Below are positions 45,217 to 53,809 of a stretch of 57,363 nucleotides of DNA, one piece after another. The notes below the pieces were generated by a model. The model was not told the origin of the DNA, did no database searches, and saw only the letters and a list, made by a program, of their open reading frames with translations. How positions within the stretch are numbered: position 1 is the first letter of the stretch; the number at the start of each line of letters is the position of its first letter. A program made the translations under genes and the position numbers. Source of the DNA: Clostridia bacterium (GTDB lineage: Bacteria > Bacillota > Clostridia > Christensenellales > Aristaeellaceae); the NCBI GenBank assembly GCA_017469265.1, contig JAFUGS010000095.1, positions 1 to 57,363 on the forward strand, in the 5' to 3' direction.

Positions 45217-45230
45217 TGAAATTAATTTCA
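45217..45230. promoter_or_regulatory. Downstream palindromic operator of the sugar operon
   Basis: TGAAATTAATTTCA is a perfect 14-bp palindrome centred 78 bp from the upstream copy and just beyond the expected transcription start, where a bound repressor would block the polymerase. Confidence 0.72.
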
Positions 45231-45290
45231 AACAAAAAGAAACCAGGGCGCGGTGCGCCTGGAAAATAAAAATCAAGGAGGCATATTCCA

Positions 45291-46226
45291 ATGAAGAAGA
45301 TCTTAGCGGTGGTCCTTTCTCTTCTGCTGGCGCTGGTCAGCGTTTCCGCCATGGCGGACATGACCGGGAAGCAGGTGGCCCTCATGACGCCCTATCTGGG
45401 CTCCGTGACGACGAACCAGATGGTGGAGTTCATGAAGGCGGAGCTGGAGGCGAAGGGCGCGGTGGTGACCGTGATCAACACCAACAACGACTTCGCGGAG
45501 CTGGCCAGCCAGGTGGAAAACGTGGCTTCCGGCGGGCAGACGGACGCGATCGTGCTGGTCAGCGCCGATCCCTCCCAGATCGCCAATCAGCTGCAGGACG
45601 CCTTTGACGCGGGCATCCCGGTTTTCGGCTGTGACAGCGGCTTCATCGAGGGCATGCAGGTGAACGCCACCAGCGACAATTACCAGATGGGTTCCCTGAT
45701 CGTGAAATACCTGTTCGAGGATCTGATGGGCGGCAAGGGCACCGTCATCGCCCTGACCCACCGGCCCCATCCCGGCGTGGTGAAGCGCTGCGAAGCCTTC
45801 GACGACCTGATCAAGGAATACCCGGACATCACCCTGATTACCGAGCAGCATGTCCCCGCGGAGCAGCCGATCAACGACGCCCAGAGCATCGTGGAAAACC
45901 TGCTGCTGGCCAACGCGGAAAAGGACAGCGTGACCGCCATCTGGGCGGCATGGGATGAGCCGGCCATCGGCGCGACCCAGGCGCTGAAGGAAGCTGGCCG
46001 GGACGAAGTCATTGTCACGGGCGTGGACGGAAACCAGCAGGCGGTGGCCCTGGTGGCGGAAGGCGGCAACCTGAAGGCCACCGTGGCCCAGAACTTTGAG
46101 GGCATGGGCACCATCGTCGTGGAGGAGATGGAAAAGCTCTTCGCGGGCGAGGAGATTGAAAAGGGCGAGCAGTACGCGCCGGCGACGCTGATCACCCTGG
46201 AGAACGTGGCGGATTTCATGGACTAA
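45291..46226 (+). CDS. Sugar ABC transporter substrate-binding protein (RbsB type)
   Basis: A 311-residue type-I periplasmic-binding-protein fold, with GKQVALMTPYLGSVTTNQMV at the start and two alpha/beta lobes. Relatives bind ribose, galactose, xylose or other pentitols. The signal peptide (about 1-22) ends SAMAD with no cysteine near it, so this is not a lipoprotein by sequence, which is unusual for binding proteins of Gram-positive bacteria. AAGGAGGCATATTCCA precedes the ATG. It is first in a transporter-enzyme operon, and a hairpin after it should favour its own expression. Confidence 0.93.
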   Translation: MKKILAVVLSLLLALVSVSAMADMTGKQVALMTPYLGSVTTNQMVEFMKAELEAKGAVVTVINTNNDFAELASQVENVASGGQTDAIVLVSADPSQIANQLQDAFDAGIPVFGCDSGFIEGMQVNATSDNYQMGSLIVKYLFEDLMGGKGTVIALTHRPHPGVVKRCEAFDDLIKEYPDITLITEQHVPAEQPINDAQSIVENLLLANAEKDSVTAIWAAWDEPAIGATQALKEAGRDEVIVTGVDGNQQAVALVAEGGNLKATVAQNFEGMGTIVVEEMEKLFAGEEIEKGEQYAPATLITLENVADFMD

Positions 46227-46242
46227 GCCAGAAAAGCACAGG

Positions 46243-46273
46243 AGGGGGACGTTCCGGCAGCGTCCCCCCTTTC
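46243..46273 (+). terminator. Attenuator after the sugar-binding protein gene
   Basis: AGGGGGACG pairs with CGTCCCCC(C)T around a nine-base loop, followed by TTT. It likely reduces transcription into the ATPase and permease genes. Confidence 0.65.
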
Positions 46274-46350
46274 CGTCCGCCTGCGGAGGAAAAAGCGCGG
46301 AAGGCCGATGAAACCGGCGCCGGCGGGAGACCGCCAAGGAGGAGAATACC

Positions 46351-47832
46351 ATGCTGCTGGAGACCCGGCATCTGTCAAAGCAATTCAATGGCATCTACGC
46401 CCTGAAGGACATTCATTTTTCCCTGGAGGCCGGGGAGGTTCACGGCCTGGTGGGGGAAAACGGCGCGGGAAAATCCACGCTGATCAAGATTCTGACGGGG
46501 GTGTACGCCCTGGATACGGGCGAAATCTACTGGAACGGGGAGCCCCTCACCGTCCGGAACCCTTCGGAGGCGCGGAAGGCCGGCATCAGTGTGATCCATC
46601 AGGACCGGACACTGGTTCCTACCTTCACGGGGGTGGAAAACGCCTACCTGGGCATGCCCTATCCCACCCGGGGCGGCCGGGTGGACTGGAAGGCCATGGA
46701 GGCTCGGGTCGCGAAGACGGGAAAGGCCATCGGCATTGAGCTGGACTGGCAGCGGACCGCGGCGGAGATGTCCCCGCCCCAGCGAACCTGCCTGGAGATC
46801 GTGCGGGCCATGATGAATGACTGCCGGCTGCTGATCCTGGACGAGCCCACCGCCTCCCTGACGGACAAGGAGAGCGAGTGGCTGTTCTCCATCATTGACG
46901 GGCTGCGGGCCCGGGGGACGGCGATCCTGTATGTAACCCACCGCATGGAGGAAATCTTCCGCCTGACGGATCGGATCACCGTCTTCAAGAACGGGGAAAT
47001 GGTGGGCACGGTGCTCACCCGGGAAATCAGCCGGGAGGCGCTGATCGGCATGATGTCGGACAACTGGGTGGCGGAGACGCTGCACGGCGGCAGCGGCGGG
47101 GGAGAGGTTCTGCTGCGGGCGGAGCACCTCCGGAGCCGGGACGGCATCGTCCGGGACGCGAGCCTGGAAGTCCGGGCCGGAGAGATCCTGGGCCTGTTCG
47201 GCCTGGGGGGCAGCGGCCGGACGGAGCTGCTGGAATGTCTGTACGGATACCGGCCCGTCGCCGGGGGAACCATCACCATCCACGGCCAGCCCCAGACGCG
47301 GCTGACGCCGGAGAAAGCCATCCGCCTGGGTGTGGCTCTGATCAGCGAGGACCGGCGGGGCAAGGCCATGATCGGCAATCTGTCCGTGCGGGAAAATGTG
47401 GCCCTCAGCTGCCTGAAGGATTTTGCCCGCCACGGCGTGGTGGACAGCGGCGCGGAGCGGCCCGCGGTGCGGGAGATGACGGACCGGCTGCGGGTGCGCA
47501 TGGCGGGACCGGAGCAGCGGGCCATCGAGCTCTCCGGCGGCAACCAGCAGAAGGTGGTTTTCGCCAAGGCCCTGATGACCCATCCTCAGGTCTTTCTCTG
47601 CGATGAACCCACGCAGGCGGTGGACGTGATGACCCGGGGCGAGATTCACCGGCTGCTGCGGGAGGAGGCGGATCAGGGCCGCGGGGTGCTGTTCGTGTCC
47701 TCTGACCTGAAGGAAGTGCTGGAGGTGGCGGACCGCGTCCAGATCATCGTGGCCGGGGAAACCCGGGAAACGCTGGAGAATCGAAATCTGAACACCCAGC
47801 AGGTGCTGGCCTGCTGCTACAGGGAGGAATGA
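46351..47832 (+). CDS. Sugar ABC transporter ATPase, two domains (RbsA/MglA type)
   Basis: A 493-residue duplicated ATPase that powers the sugar importer. The N-terminal domain has Walker A GENGAGKST and Walker B LLILDEPTAS. Its signature region reads MSPPQRT instead of LSGGQ, a common deviation of this half. The C-terminal domain has FGLGGSGRTEL in place of a canonical Walker A, as usual for this family, with an intact signature ELSGGNQQK and Walker B FLCDEPTQAVD. AAGGAGGAGAATACC precedes the ATG. It is 6 bp from the permease gene. Confidence 0.95.
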   Translation: MLLETRHLSKQFNGIYALKDIHFSLEAGEVHGLVGENGAGKSTLIKILTGVYALDTGEIYWNGEPLTVRNPSEARKAGISVIHQDRTLVPTFTGVENAYLGMPYPTRGGRVDWKAMEARVAKTGKAIGIELDWQRTAAEMSPPQRTCLEIVRAMMNDCRLLILDEPTASLTDKESEWLFSIIDGLRARGTAILYVTHRMEEIFRLTDRITVFKNGEMVGTVLTREISREALIGMMSDNWVAETLHGGSGGGEVLLRAEHLRSRDGIVRDASLEVRAGEILGLFGLGGSGRTELLECLYGYRPVAGGTITIHGQPQTRLTPEKAIRLGVALISEDRRGKAMIGNLSVRENVALSCLKDFARHGVVDSGAERPAVREMTDRLRVRMAGPEQRAIELSGGNQQKVVFAKALMTHPQVFLCDEPTQAVDVMTRGEIHRLLREEADQGRGVLFVSSDLKEVLEVADRVQIIVAGETRETLENRNLNTQQVLACCYREE

Positions 47833-47838
47833 GGCCCC

Positions 47839-48783
47839 ATGAAACAGGCAAAAAAGATCTTTCAGTCCTACGGAACGCTGCTGGCCCTGGCGGTCATCAT
47901 CCTGGTGTTCAGCCTGCTGCGGCCGAGCGCCTTCTTTACGGTGAAGAATTTCCTGAACATTTCCCGCCAGATTTCCCTGATGGTGATCATTTCCATCGGC
48001 GCGACGCTGGTGATGAGCATCAACGAGTTTGACCTGTCCGTGGGTTCCATGGCCAGCCTGGGCGGCGTCATGGCCGCCCTGATGGCGGTGGCGGGCCTGC
48101 CGCTGCCCCTGTGCTTCCTGCTGCCGGTACTGATCAGCCTGGTGGTCGGGTGGATCAATGGATGGATCGTGGCGAAGTTCCGGGTGCTGTCCTTTATCAC
48201 CACCCTGGGCATGAGCACGGTGCTTTCCGGGGTGATCTACCGGCTGACGGGCGGCGCTACGGTTTTTCAGAACATTCCAAAGGGCTTCTCCTGGCTGGGC
48301 ACCTTCAAGATCGGGGAGATCCCGCTGCTGTCGGTGATCATGGTGGTCTTCGTGGTTCTCTTCACCTTCATCATGCGCCACACGGTGCTGGGCAGAAGGC
48401 TGTACGCCATCGGCGGCAACGAGGAAACCTCCAAAATCGCGGGCATCAATGTGCCGCTGTATAAGAACATTGCCTTCGCCCTGTGCGCGGTGCTCTCCTG
48501 CGTAACGGGCATGCTGATCGCCTCCCGGGTGGGCTCAGCCAACACCACCGCCGGCGACGGCTATTTCCTCAGCTCCTACGCCGCGGTGTTCATCGGCTGC
48601 ACCGTGTCCCGGAAGGGCATTCCCAATGTGCCCGGCACGCTGGTCGGCTGCGCGATTCTGGGCATTCTGACCAATGGGCTGACCATGCTGCAGATGCCCA
48701 CCTATATGCAGGACATCATTACCGGCGCCATCATCGTGCTGGCGGTCATCCTGCAGAAGGTGGGCAGGGGGGACGCGAAATAA
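47839..48783 (+). CDS. Sugar ABC transporter permease (RbsC type)
   Basis: A 314-residue membrane protein with eight to ten hydrophobic helices and the family markers NEFDLSVGSMASLGGVMAAL, GGNEETSKIAGINV, and the late LVGCAILGILTNGLTML. It forms the channel with the ATPase at 46351. GGAGGAATGAGGCCCC precedes the ATG. A 73-bp gap follows before the TrpA-like gene. Only one permease gene is present, so it should act as a homodimer. Confidence 0.95.
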   Translation: MKQAKKIFQSYGTLLALAVIILVFSLLRPSAFFTVKNFLNISRQISLMVIISIGATLVMSINEFDLSVGSMASLGGVMAALMAVAGLPLPLCFLLPVLISLVVGWINGWIVAKFRVLSFITTLGMSTVLSGVIYRLTGGATVFQNIPKGFSWLGTFKIGEIPLLSVIMVVFVVLFTFIMRHTVLGRRLYAIGGNEETSKIAGINVPLYKNIAFALCAVLSCVTGMLIASRVGSANTTAGDGYFLSSYAAVFIGCTVSRKGIPNVPGTLVGCAILGILTNGLTMLQMPTYMQDIITGAIIVLAVILQKVGRGDAK

Positions 48784-48856
48784 GTCTTCTGTTATCCATG
48801 AAGAAGGGACAGGGTGCGCGAAGAACGGTTACAGAGCGGGATAAGGGGGACAGGAC

Positions 48857-49600
48857 GTGAGGCAGTTTGTCGGTTTTATGGTGGCGGGATATCCGAGCAG
48901 AGAGGAAAGCATCGGGGTGATCCGGGACTGCTGCGCCGCGGGGCTGGATGTGCTGGAACTTGGGTTTCCGGCCAGGGACGCGAGCATGGACGGGCCGGTG
49001 ATTCGCGCGGCGGACGCGCTGGTGGATCCCGCGCTGGCGGAGGATCTTCCCTACTGGCGGGAGATCCGCAGGGTGGTCTCCATCCCCATCTGGCTGATGG
49101 GGTACCGGGAAGACCTGCTGCGGGAAGATATCTGTTTCCGCCTGGCGGAGGAAGGGCTGTATGACGCACTGGTGATTCCGGACATGACGGAGACAGAGCG
49201 GGCCGCGCTGCGGCAGCGGCTGACACCGCTGGGCATTCAGGTCATGGGATTCATCAACGGGGAGCAGTCTCCGGCGGAGCGGGACCTGGCGCTGCGGGAA
49301 GCGGAGCTGATCTATCACCAGCTGTACTGCGGGGAGACGGGCATCGCGCACAACGACAGCGGCTACCTGCAGCTGTACGAGTATGCCCGGGCCCATACCC
49401 GGGCGAAGATCTACGCCGGCTTCGGCATCAGCACACCTGAGCGGGTGCGGGAGCTGTTGGGGCATGGCTATGACGGAACCATTATCGGTTCCGCCATCAT
49501 GCAGCATCTGCTGGAGGGGGAAGCCGGCGCGCTGGCTTTCATCCGTCAGGTGCATGAGACGACACGGGCGACGGACCCGGCCGGGGAGGAAAAAGCATGA
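48857..49600 (+). CDS. TrpA-like TIM-barrel protein in a sugar operon
   Basis: A 247-residue divergent homologue of tryptophan synthase alpha. The two catalytic acids of TrpA are in place: E34 in VLELGFPARD (Glu49 of E. coli) and D45 in SMDGPVIRAA (Asp60). The phosphate-binding loops YAGFGIS and TIIGSAIM are kept too. The VTG-containing loop that closes over the indole substrate and talks to TrpB is replaced by YCGETGIAHND. It therefore may do TrpA-like aldol cleavage or isomerisation on a phosphorylated sugar and not act in tryptophan synthesis. It starts with GTG after AGGGGGA, and its stop overlaps the kinase start (ATGA), so the two are coupled: the kinase product is the likely substrate. 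Confidence 0.8.
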   Translation: MRQFVGFMVAGYPSREESIGVIRDCCAAGLDVLELGFPARDASMDGPVIRAADALVDPALAEDLPYWREIRRVVSIPIWLMGYREDLLREDICFRLAEEGLYDALVIPDMTETERAALRQRLTPLGIQVMGFINGEQSPAERDLALREAELIYHQLYCGETGIAHNDSGYLQLYEYARAHTRAKIYAGFGISTPERVRELLGHGYDGTIIGSAIMQHLLEGEAGALAFIRQVHETTRATDPAGEEKA

Positions 49601-51108
49601 GCTGTATCGCGACATTTGATATCGGCACCACCGCGGTGAAGGCCGTGCTGGTGGGCGAAAAGGGCGAGGTGATCGCCCGGCTTTCCCGGGAGATTCCCAC
49701 CCGGTATGAAGGGGGCGAGGTGACTCAGCGGCCGGAGGACTGGTGGGAGGCTTTCCGCGCCCTGTCGGCGGAGATGCTGCCCGGCGCGCCGGAGGTCCTG
49801 GGCATCGTCATGAGCGGGCAGATGCAGGACGTGATCCCTGTGACCGGGGATCTCTCGCCGGTGTGCCCGGCGATCCTGTACAGCGACGGCCGGGCGGAAG
49901 CGGAGGCGGAGGAAATCCGCGCCGGAATGAAAGCCCGGGCGGCGAAACCGGCCGACGGGGATCCCTGCCTGCGGATTACGGGCAACCACTGCGACGGGAC
50001 CCTGTCCCTGCCCAAAATCCTGTGGCTGAAGCGACACGCGCCGGAGGTGTATGAAAGGACCCGGTGTTTCCTGATCTCCTCCAAGGATTATGTCATCGCC
50101 CGGCTGACCGGGGAAACAGTGGGAGACTACACAGCCTGCTCCACCGCGGGAGGCATGGATCTGGAAAAGAAGGTCTGGAGCGGCGAAATCCTGGCCGCAG
50201 CGGGCGTCGCGCCGGAGAAGATGCCCCGGCTGCTGCCTTCCCATGGCCTGGCGGGCCGGGTGACCCCGGAGGCCGCGGCGGGGACGGGCTATCCCGAGGG
50301 CACGCCGGTCTACGCGGGCGTGGGGGACGCGGGGGCGACCACCCTGGCCAGCGGCATCGTGCGCCCCGGGCAGTACAACATCAACCTGGGGACCTCGGGA
50401 TGGGTGGCGACGGTTTCGGAGGGGCCGCTGTTCAACGAGGGCGGCATCTTCAACCTGGCGGCCATGCCGGAGGGCCGGGTCATCAATGTGGTGCCCTTCC
50501 TGAACGCGGGCAACGTGCACCAGTGGGTGAGCCGCCTGTTCAGCGCCGACGGGGAGCCGGATTACGCCCATACCCAGGCGCTGCTGGACAGAAGCGTGCC
50601 CGGGGCCCGGGGCGTGTTTGCCCTGCCGTACCTGGCGGGGGAGCGCTTCCCCGTGGCGGATCCCCAGGCGCGGGGCGCTTTTGTGGGCTTGAGCCCTGAA
50701 ACCCGGCCGGAGGATCTGACCCGGGCGATGCTGGAGGGCGTGGCCTTCTCCATCCGCCAGGGCATGGAAATGCTGGGGGAGAAGCCCCGGAGCGTCTCCA
50801 TTATCGGGGGCGGCGGCCGCGTCGACGCGTGGTGTCAGATGCTGGCGGACGTGTTGGGACAGCGGGTCACCGTCTGCCCGGACGCGGACACCCTGCCGGC
50901 CCGGGCCATCGCGTCCGCTGTGCTGCTGGCGCGGGGGAACATCGAAAGCTATGATGCGTTTATCGAGCGGCTGCTGGCGGAAACCAGTCCCCGGTGTTAT
51001 CAGCCGGACCCGGAGACCGTCCGGCTGTATGAAGGCCTGTACCGGCGGTATATCCGGCTGTATCCCGCCCTGCGGAACTGGGCCCGGGAAGTGGAACCGG
51101 AGGCGTGA
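49597..51108 (+). CDS. FGGY-family carbohydrate kinase
   Basis: A 503-residue sugar kinase with the FGGY N-domain ATP-site start (ATFDIGTTAVKAVLV) and substrate-domain markers (MSGQMQDVIPV). The catalytic Asp lies in YAGVGDAGATTLASG and the C-domain in ISIIGGGGRVDAW-like SIIGGGGRVDAWCQML. It resembles xylulokinase and related enzymes but the sugar cannot be assigned. It overlaps the TrpA-like gene by four bases and is followed by the regulator gene. It would phosphorylate the sugar brought in by the RbsABC-type transporter. Confidence 0.92.
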   Translation: MSCIATFDIGTTAVKAVLVGEKGEVIARLSREIPTRYEGGEVTQRPEDWWEAFRALSAEMLPGAPEVLGIVMSGQMQDVIPVTGDLSPVCPAILYSDGRAEAEAEEIRAGMKARAAKPADGDPCLRITGNHCDGTLSLPKILWLKRHAPEVYERTRCFLISSKDYVIARLTGETVGDYTACSTAGGMDLEKKVWSGEILAAAGVAPEKMPRLLPSHGLAGRVTPEAAAGTGYPEGTPVYAGVGDAGATTLASGIVRPGQYNINLGTSGWVATVSEGPLFNEGGIFNLAAMPEGRVINVVPFLNAGNVHQWVSRLFSADGEPDYAHTQALLDRSVPGARGVFALPYLAGERFPVADPQARGAFVGLSPETRPEDLTRAMLEGVAFSIRQGMEMLGEKPRSVSIIGGGGRVDAWCQMLADVLGQRVTVCPDADTLPARAIASAVLLARGNIESYDAFIERLLAETSPRCYQPDPETVRLYEGLYRRYIRLYPALRNWAREVEPEA

Positions 51109-51149
51109 GCCCCAGAAAGTTATGTGAAGAAAATGAAGGTCAGAAACAG

Positions 51150-52082
51150 ATGAGCATTATGGAGAATCAGCGGCTGATGGCCAAGGTGTGCGAGCTGTAT
51201 TACCTGTCGGAGTTGTCCCAGAAGGAGGTTTCCTCCCGGCTGGGTATCTCCCGGCCCCAGATCTCCCGGATTATCGCCCAGGCCAGGGCTCAGGGCATGG
51301 TGGAAATCCATGTCCGTAATCCCCACGAGACGGACACGGCACTGGAGCGGCAGCTGGTCAGACGTTACGCCCTGGAGGACGCCTTCGTGGTCAGCATTCC
51401 AGAGGGGGAGCCGGAGGAGCGGGAACTGGCTTTCAGCCGGGAGGCGGCGTCCTACCTTGACTTCCTGCTGGGGGCAGGGGTGAGCCTGGGGGTCATGAGC
51501 GGGAAGACCATCGCCGGCATGGCCCATCAGCTGCGGGGCGGCGGCAGAACCCTGGGGGAGATCGTGCCCCTGGTGGGCGGAATCGGCCCTGTGGCCCCTG
51601 ACCTCCACGCGAACACCATCGCCATGACCATCGCCCGGAATCTGGGGGGAACTCCCCTGGTGCTGAACGCGCCGCTGGTGGTATCCAGCCCGGAAGCCGC
51701 CGCGCTGCTGCGGCAGGAGCAAGGTATTGCCCGGGTACTGGAAAAGGGCGCCCGCTGTGATTATTACCTGATAGGCATCGGCAAGGCGGACGCCCGCTCT
51801 ACCACTGCTCAGGCAGGCGGCCTGACGCCGGAGGATCTGGAGTTGCTGCGGCGGGAAGGGGCCTGCTGCTCGGCGTGCAATTCCTATTTTGACAGGGACG
51901 GCAGGGAGATCATCGCCCTGCGGGACAGGAGCATCGGTTTGGGCTTGCTGGAGCTGAAGAAGGGCCGGGTGATTGCCTGCGCCAGGGGTACGAGCAAGAC
52001 GGAGGCGATCCGCGCGGCGCTGAAAACCGGTCGGGTCCACCTGCTCATGACCGACGCGGAAACCGCCCGGACGCTGCTGTGA
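51150..52082 (+). CDS. SorC/DeoR-type sugar-binding transcriptional regulator
   Basis: A 310-residue regulator. The N-terminal helix-turn-helix is LSQKEVSSRLGISRPQISRI (about residues 21-40), and the C-terminal sugar-binding domain (from about 75) has LGVMSGKTIAGMA, VPLVGGIG and the late GTSKTEAIRAAL typical of SorC and CggR relatives. The effector should be a phosphorylated sugar. I favour the ATG at 51150 (GAAGGT upstream); a GTG at 51105 overlapping the kinase stop would add 15 residues but has its GGAGG too close. It ends the operon and is the natural candidate to bind the palindromes at 45140 and 45217. Confidence 0.9.
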   Translation: MSIMENQRLMAKVCELYYLSELSQKEVSSRLGISRPQISRIIAQARAQGMVEIHVRNPHETDTALERQLVRRYALEDAFVVSIPEGEPEERELAFSREAASYLDFLLGAGVSLGVMSGKTIAGMAHQLRGGGRTLGEIVPLVGGIGPVAPDLHANTIAMTIARNLGGTPLVLNAPLVVSSPEAAALLRQEQGIARVLEKGARCDYYLIGIGKADARSTTAQAGGLTPEDLELLRREGACCSACNSYFDRDGREIIALRDRSIGLGLLELKKGRVIACARGTSKTEAIRAALKTGRVHLLMTDAETARTLL

Positions 52083-52163
52083 ACGCGGCCCGCGGGCCGT
52101 ACGCCTTCCTGCATGGGAATCCCGGTCGCCGACCGCTCCCACGATGAAAAGAAAACCGAACCG

Positions 52164-52190
52164 GGCGTCCTGAAAAAGGCGCCTGTTTTT
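52164..52190 (+). terminator. Terminator after the SorC-type gene
   Basis: A 6-bp GGCGTC/GGCGCC stem (one G-U) with an A-rich loop is followed by TGTTTTTG. Confidence 0.6.
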
Positions 52191-52256
52191 GCGTTTCACC
52201 GCGTGTATGGGCCGAAAGAATTCCGTCCGTGGTGACCCTGCACAATGAAAAAAGAT

Positions 52257-52375
52257 TTAAGGAAGCGCTGATTTATTCAAATCCGCGTAAAAGCATTCTG
52301 CTTACGCTGTTGATATTAAATGGTTTTCTTGTTCCCCTGCTTCGCGGGGGAGCATTAATCAGCGCGTTTCCTTAA
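52257..52375. mobile_element. MITE-like element with 19-21 bp terminal inverted repeats
   Basis: The left arm TTAAGGAAGCGCTGATTTA (52257-52275) and the inverse of the right arm, TTAAGGAAACGCGCTGATTA and a final A (52355-52375), match except for a two-base insertion and one mismatch. The 119-bp unit begins and ends with TTAA and contains two inner hairpins, GCGTA..TACGC-like at 52284-52306 and CCCC..GGGG at 52335-52350. It encodes no protein. The rest of the 585-bp gap (52083-52667) has the terminator before it and the L,D-transpeptidase promoter after it; 52381-52600 is unlike the neighbouring sequence (less GC) and shows no supported gene. Confidence 0.6.
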
Positions 52376-52600
52376 GAAATGGCTGCATTTCTGTCACAAA
52401 AAGGATTGCGAGAAGGCGTCTCGAGATTGGTGCGATCGTGTCGCGCCAATTGAACGTGCTGCCGAGCGAAGGAAAAAGTGCGATGACGTCGCACTCTTTG
52501 GGCAATGACACAGCTGTATCAGGCCGACATGACGACGCACGATTTAGCACACCTCCGGACACACTGATCAGCCGCCTTTCTTGTTCCGTCACGCCGGATA

Positions 52601-52629
52601 ATGACAGAAACGGAAAAATGTGTTATGAT
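52601..52629 (+). promoter_or_regulatory. Promoter for the L,D-transpeptidase gene
   Basis: ATGACA (52601-52606), a 17-bp spacer and TATGAT (52624-52629) lie 38 bp before the start codon. Confidence 0.65.
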
Positions 52630-52667
52630 TAAAGGTGATTTTTGTGTTTTGGGAAGGAGGGGCGCAC

Positions 52668-53795
52668 ATGAAACGGCGGATCACCGCGTGGATCTGCGCG
52701 CTGGCGCTGGGGGCCGCGTCCGCGGCGGCGGAGCCCCTGCCGGCCCGGGACATGATTTACAGGACGCCCAACGAGGACAGCGAGGTCCTGTGCGGGCACG
52801 ATTTCTGCTTCTGGCAGCTGACGGAAGGGGAAATGGATGAGGACCTGGTCTGGCAGGTGCTGATGCAGCCCCTGATGGTGCTGGAGGGAAAACAGCGGGA
52901 CCAGATCCGGGTCCGGGCCCGGCCGGAGGAGGACTGCGCGGACTACGTCGGCGTGGTGACCTGCGCCAGCCAGGGGGTGCACGTGCTCCGGCAGGAAGGG
53001 GACTGGACGCTGATCGAGGCCTACTCCTCGGCGGAGGAAGGCTCCAAAGTGCAGGTCTGGGCCACCCGCTTCCAGGGATACGTGAAGACGAAGCTGCTGA
53101 AGGAGCTGCCGGTGGACGACCAGTACGGCCTCGTCATCGACAAGCTGCAGCAGCGTCTGTATGTATATAAGGAAGGACACCTCTTTTCCACCCTGCTCTG
53201 CTCCACCGGGTTCCCCCGGGAGGACACGCCCTTCAACGAAACGCCGGCGGGGGAATTCGCCATCGTCAGCTGGGTGGGCGCCTTCTGGGCCGGCAGCCTG
53301 TACTGTGACAAGGCCCTGCGGATCAACAGCGGCATCATGCTGCACGAGGTGCCCTGTACCATCACCACGGATGAAGCCACCGGCGAGGAAAAGCGGGATT
53401 ACACCCGCTGCGAGCGGTACCTGGGGGAGAAGGCCAGCCACGGATGCATCCGGATCCAGAAGGAGCTGACGCCGGAGCGGGTCAACGCGGAATGGCTCTG
53501 GAAAAACCTGAGCCGGAAGCCGGTGACCAAGGTCATCATCTGGGATGAGATCGGGCGCCAGCTGGGATACCCGGACGAGGATTATCCCCTGTACTACAAC
53601 CCGAAGAACGGAAAGAATTACCACTCCTCCCCGGACTGCCCGCTGGTGAAGGAAAAATACCGGCCGCTGCAGGCCTTTACCTGGGGGGAGCTGGAGGAGG
53701 AGCCCTACAGCAAACTGACCCCCTGCCCCGGCTGCGCGCCGCAGCTGCGGCGGGAGGGCATCGATACCGTGAACGAGAAGAACACAAGAAAATAA
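52668..53795 (+). CDS. Exported L,D-transpeptidase (YkuD family)
   Basis: A 375-residue secreted cell-wall enzyme that forms 3-3 cross-links in peptidoglycan or attaches proteins to it. The signal peptide is about residues 1-21. An SH3-like segment (about 95-140) precedes the YkuD domain (about 145-290): it opens YGLVIDKLQQRLYVYKEG and has the catalytic SHGCIRI with C260. The C-terminal tail has a CPLVKEK...CPGC pair (about 325-360) that looks like a small metal- or disulfide-binding module. GGAAGGAGGGGCGCAC precedes the ATG at 52668, the better of two in-frame ATGs. It is followed 14 bp later by asnA. Confidence 0.92.
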   Translation: MKRRITAWICALALGAASAAAEPLPARDMIYRTPNEDSEVLCGHDFCFWQLTEGEMDEDLVWQVLMQPLMVLEGKQRDQIRVRARPEEDCADYVGVVTCASQGVHVLRQEGDWTLIEAYSSAEEGSKVQVWATRFQGYVKTKLLKELPVDDQYGLVIDKLQQRLYVYKEGHLFSTLLCSTGFPREDTPFNETPAGEFAIVSWVGAFWAGSLYCDKALRINSGIMLHEVPCTITTDEATGEEKRDYTRCERYLGEKASHGCIRIQKELTPERVNAEWLWKNLSRKPVTKVIIWDEIGRQLGYPDEDYPLYYNPKNGKNYHSSPDCPLVKEKYRPLQAFTWGELEEEPYSKLTPCPGCAPQLRREGIDTVNEKNTRK

Positions 53796-53809
53796 AGAGG
53801 TGAGGAAAT

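Noticed and set aside
52359-52592. 77-codon minus-strand frame beginning MTEQERRLISV
   Set aside because: It runs into the arm of the MITE-like element and has no ribosome-binding site or known domain; possibly a repeat-derived frame.
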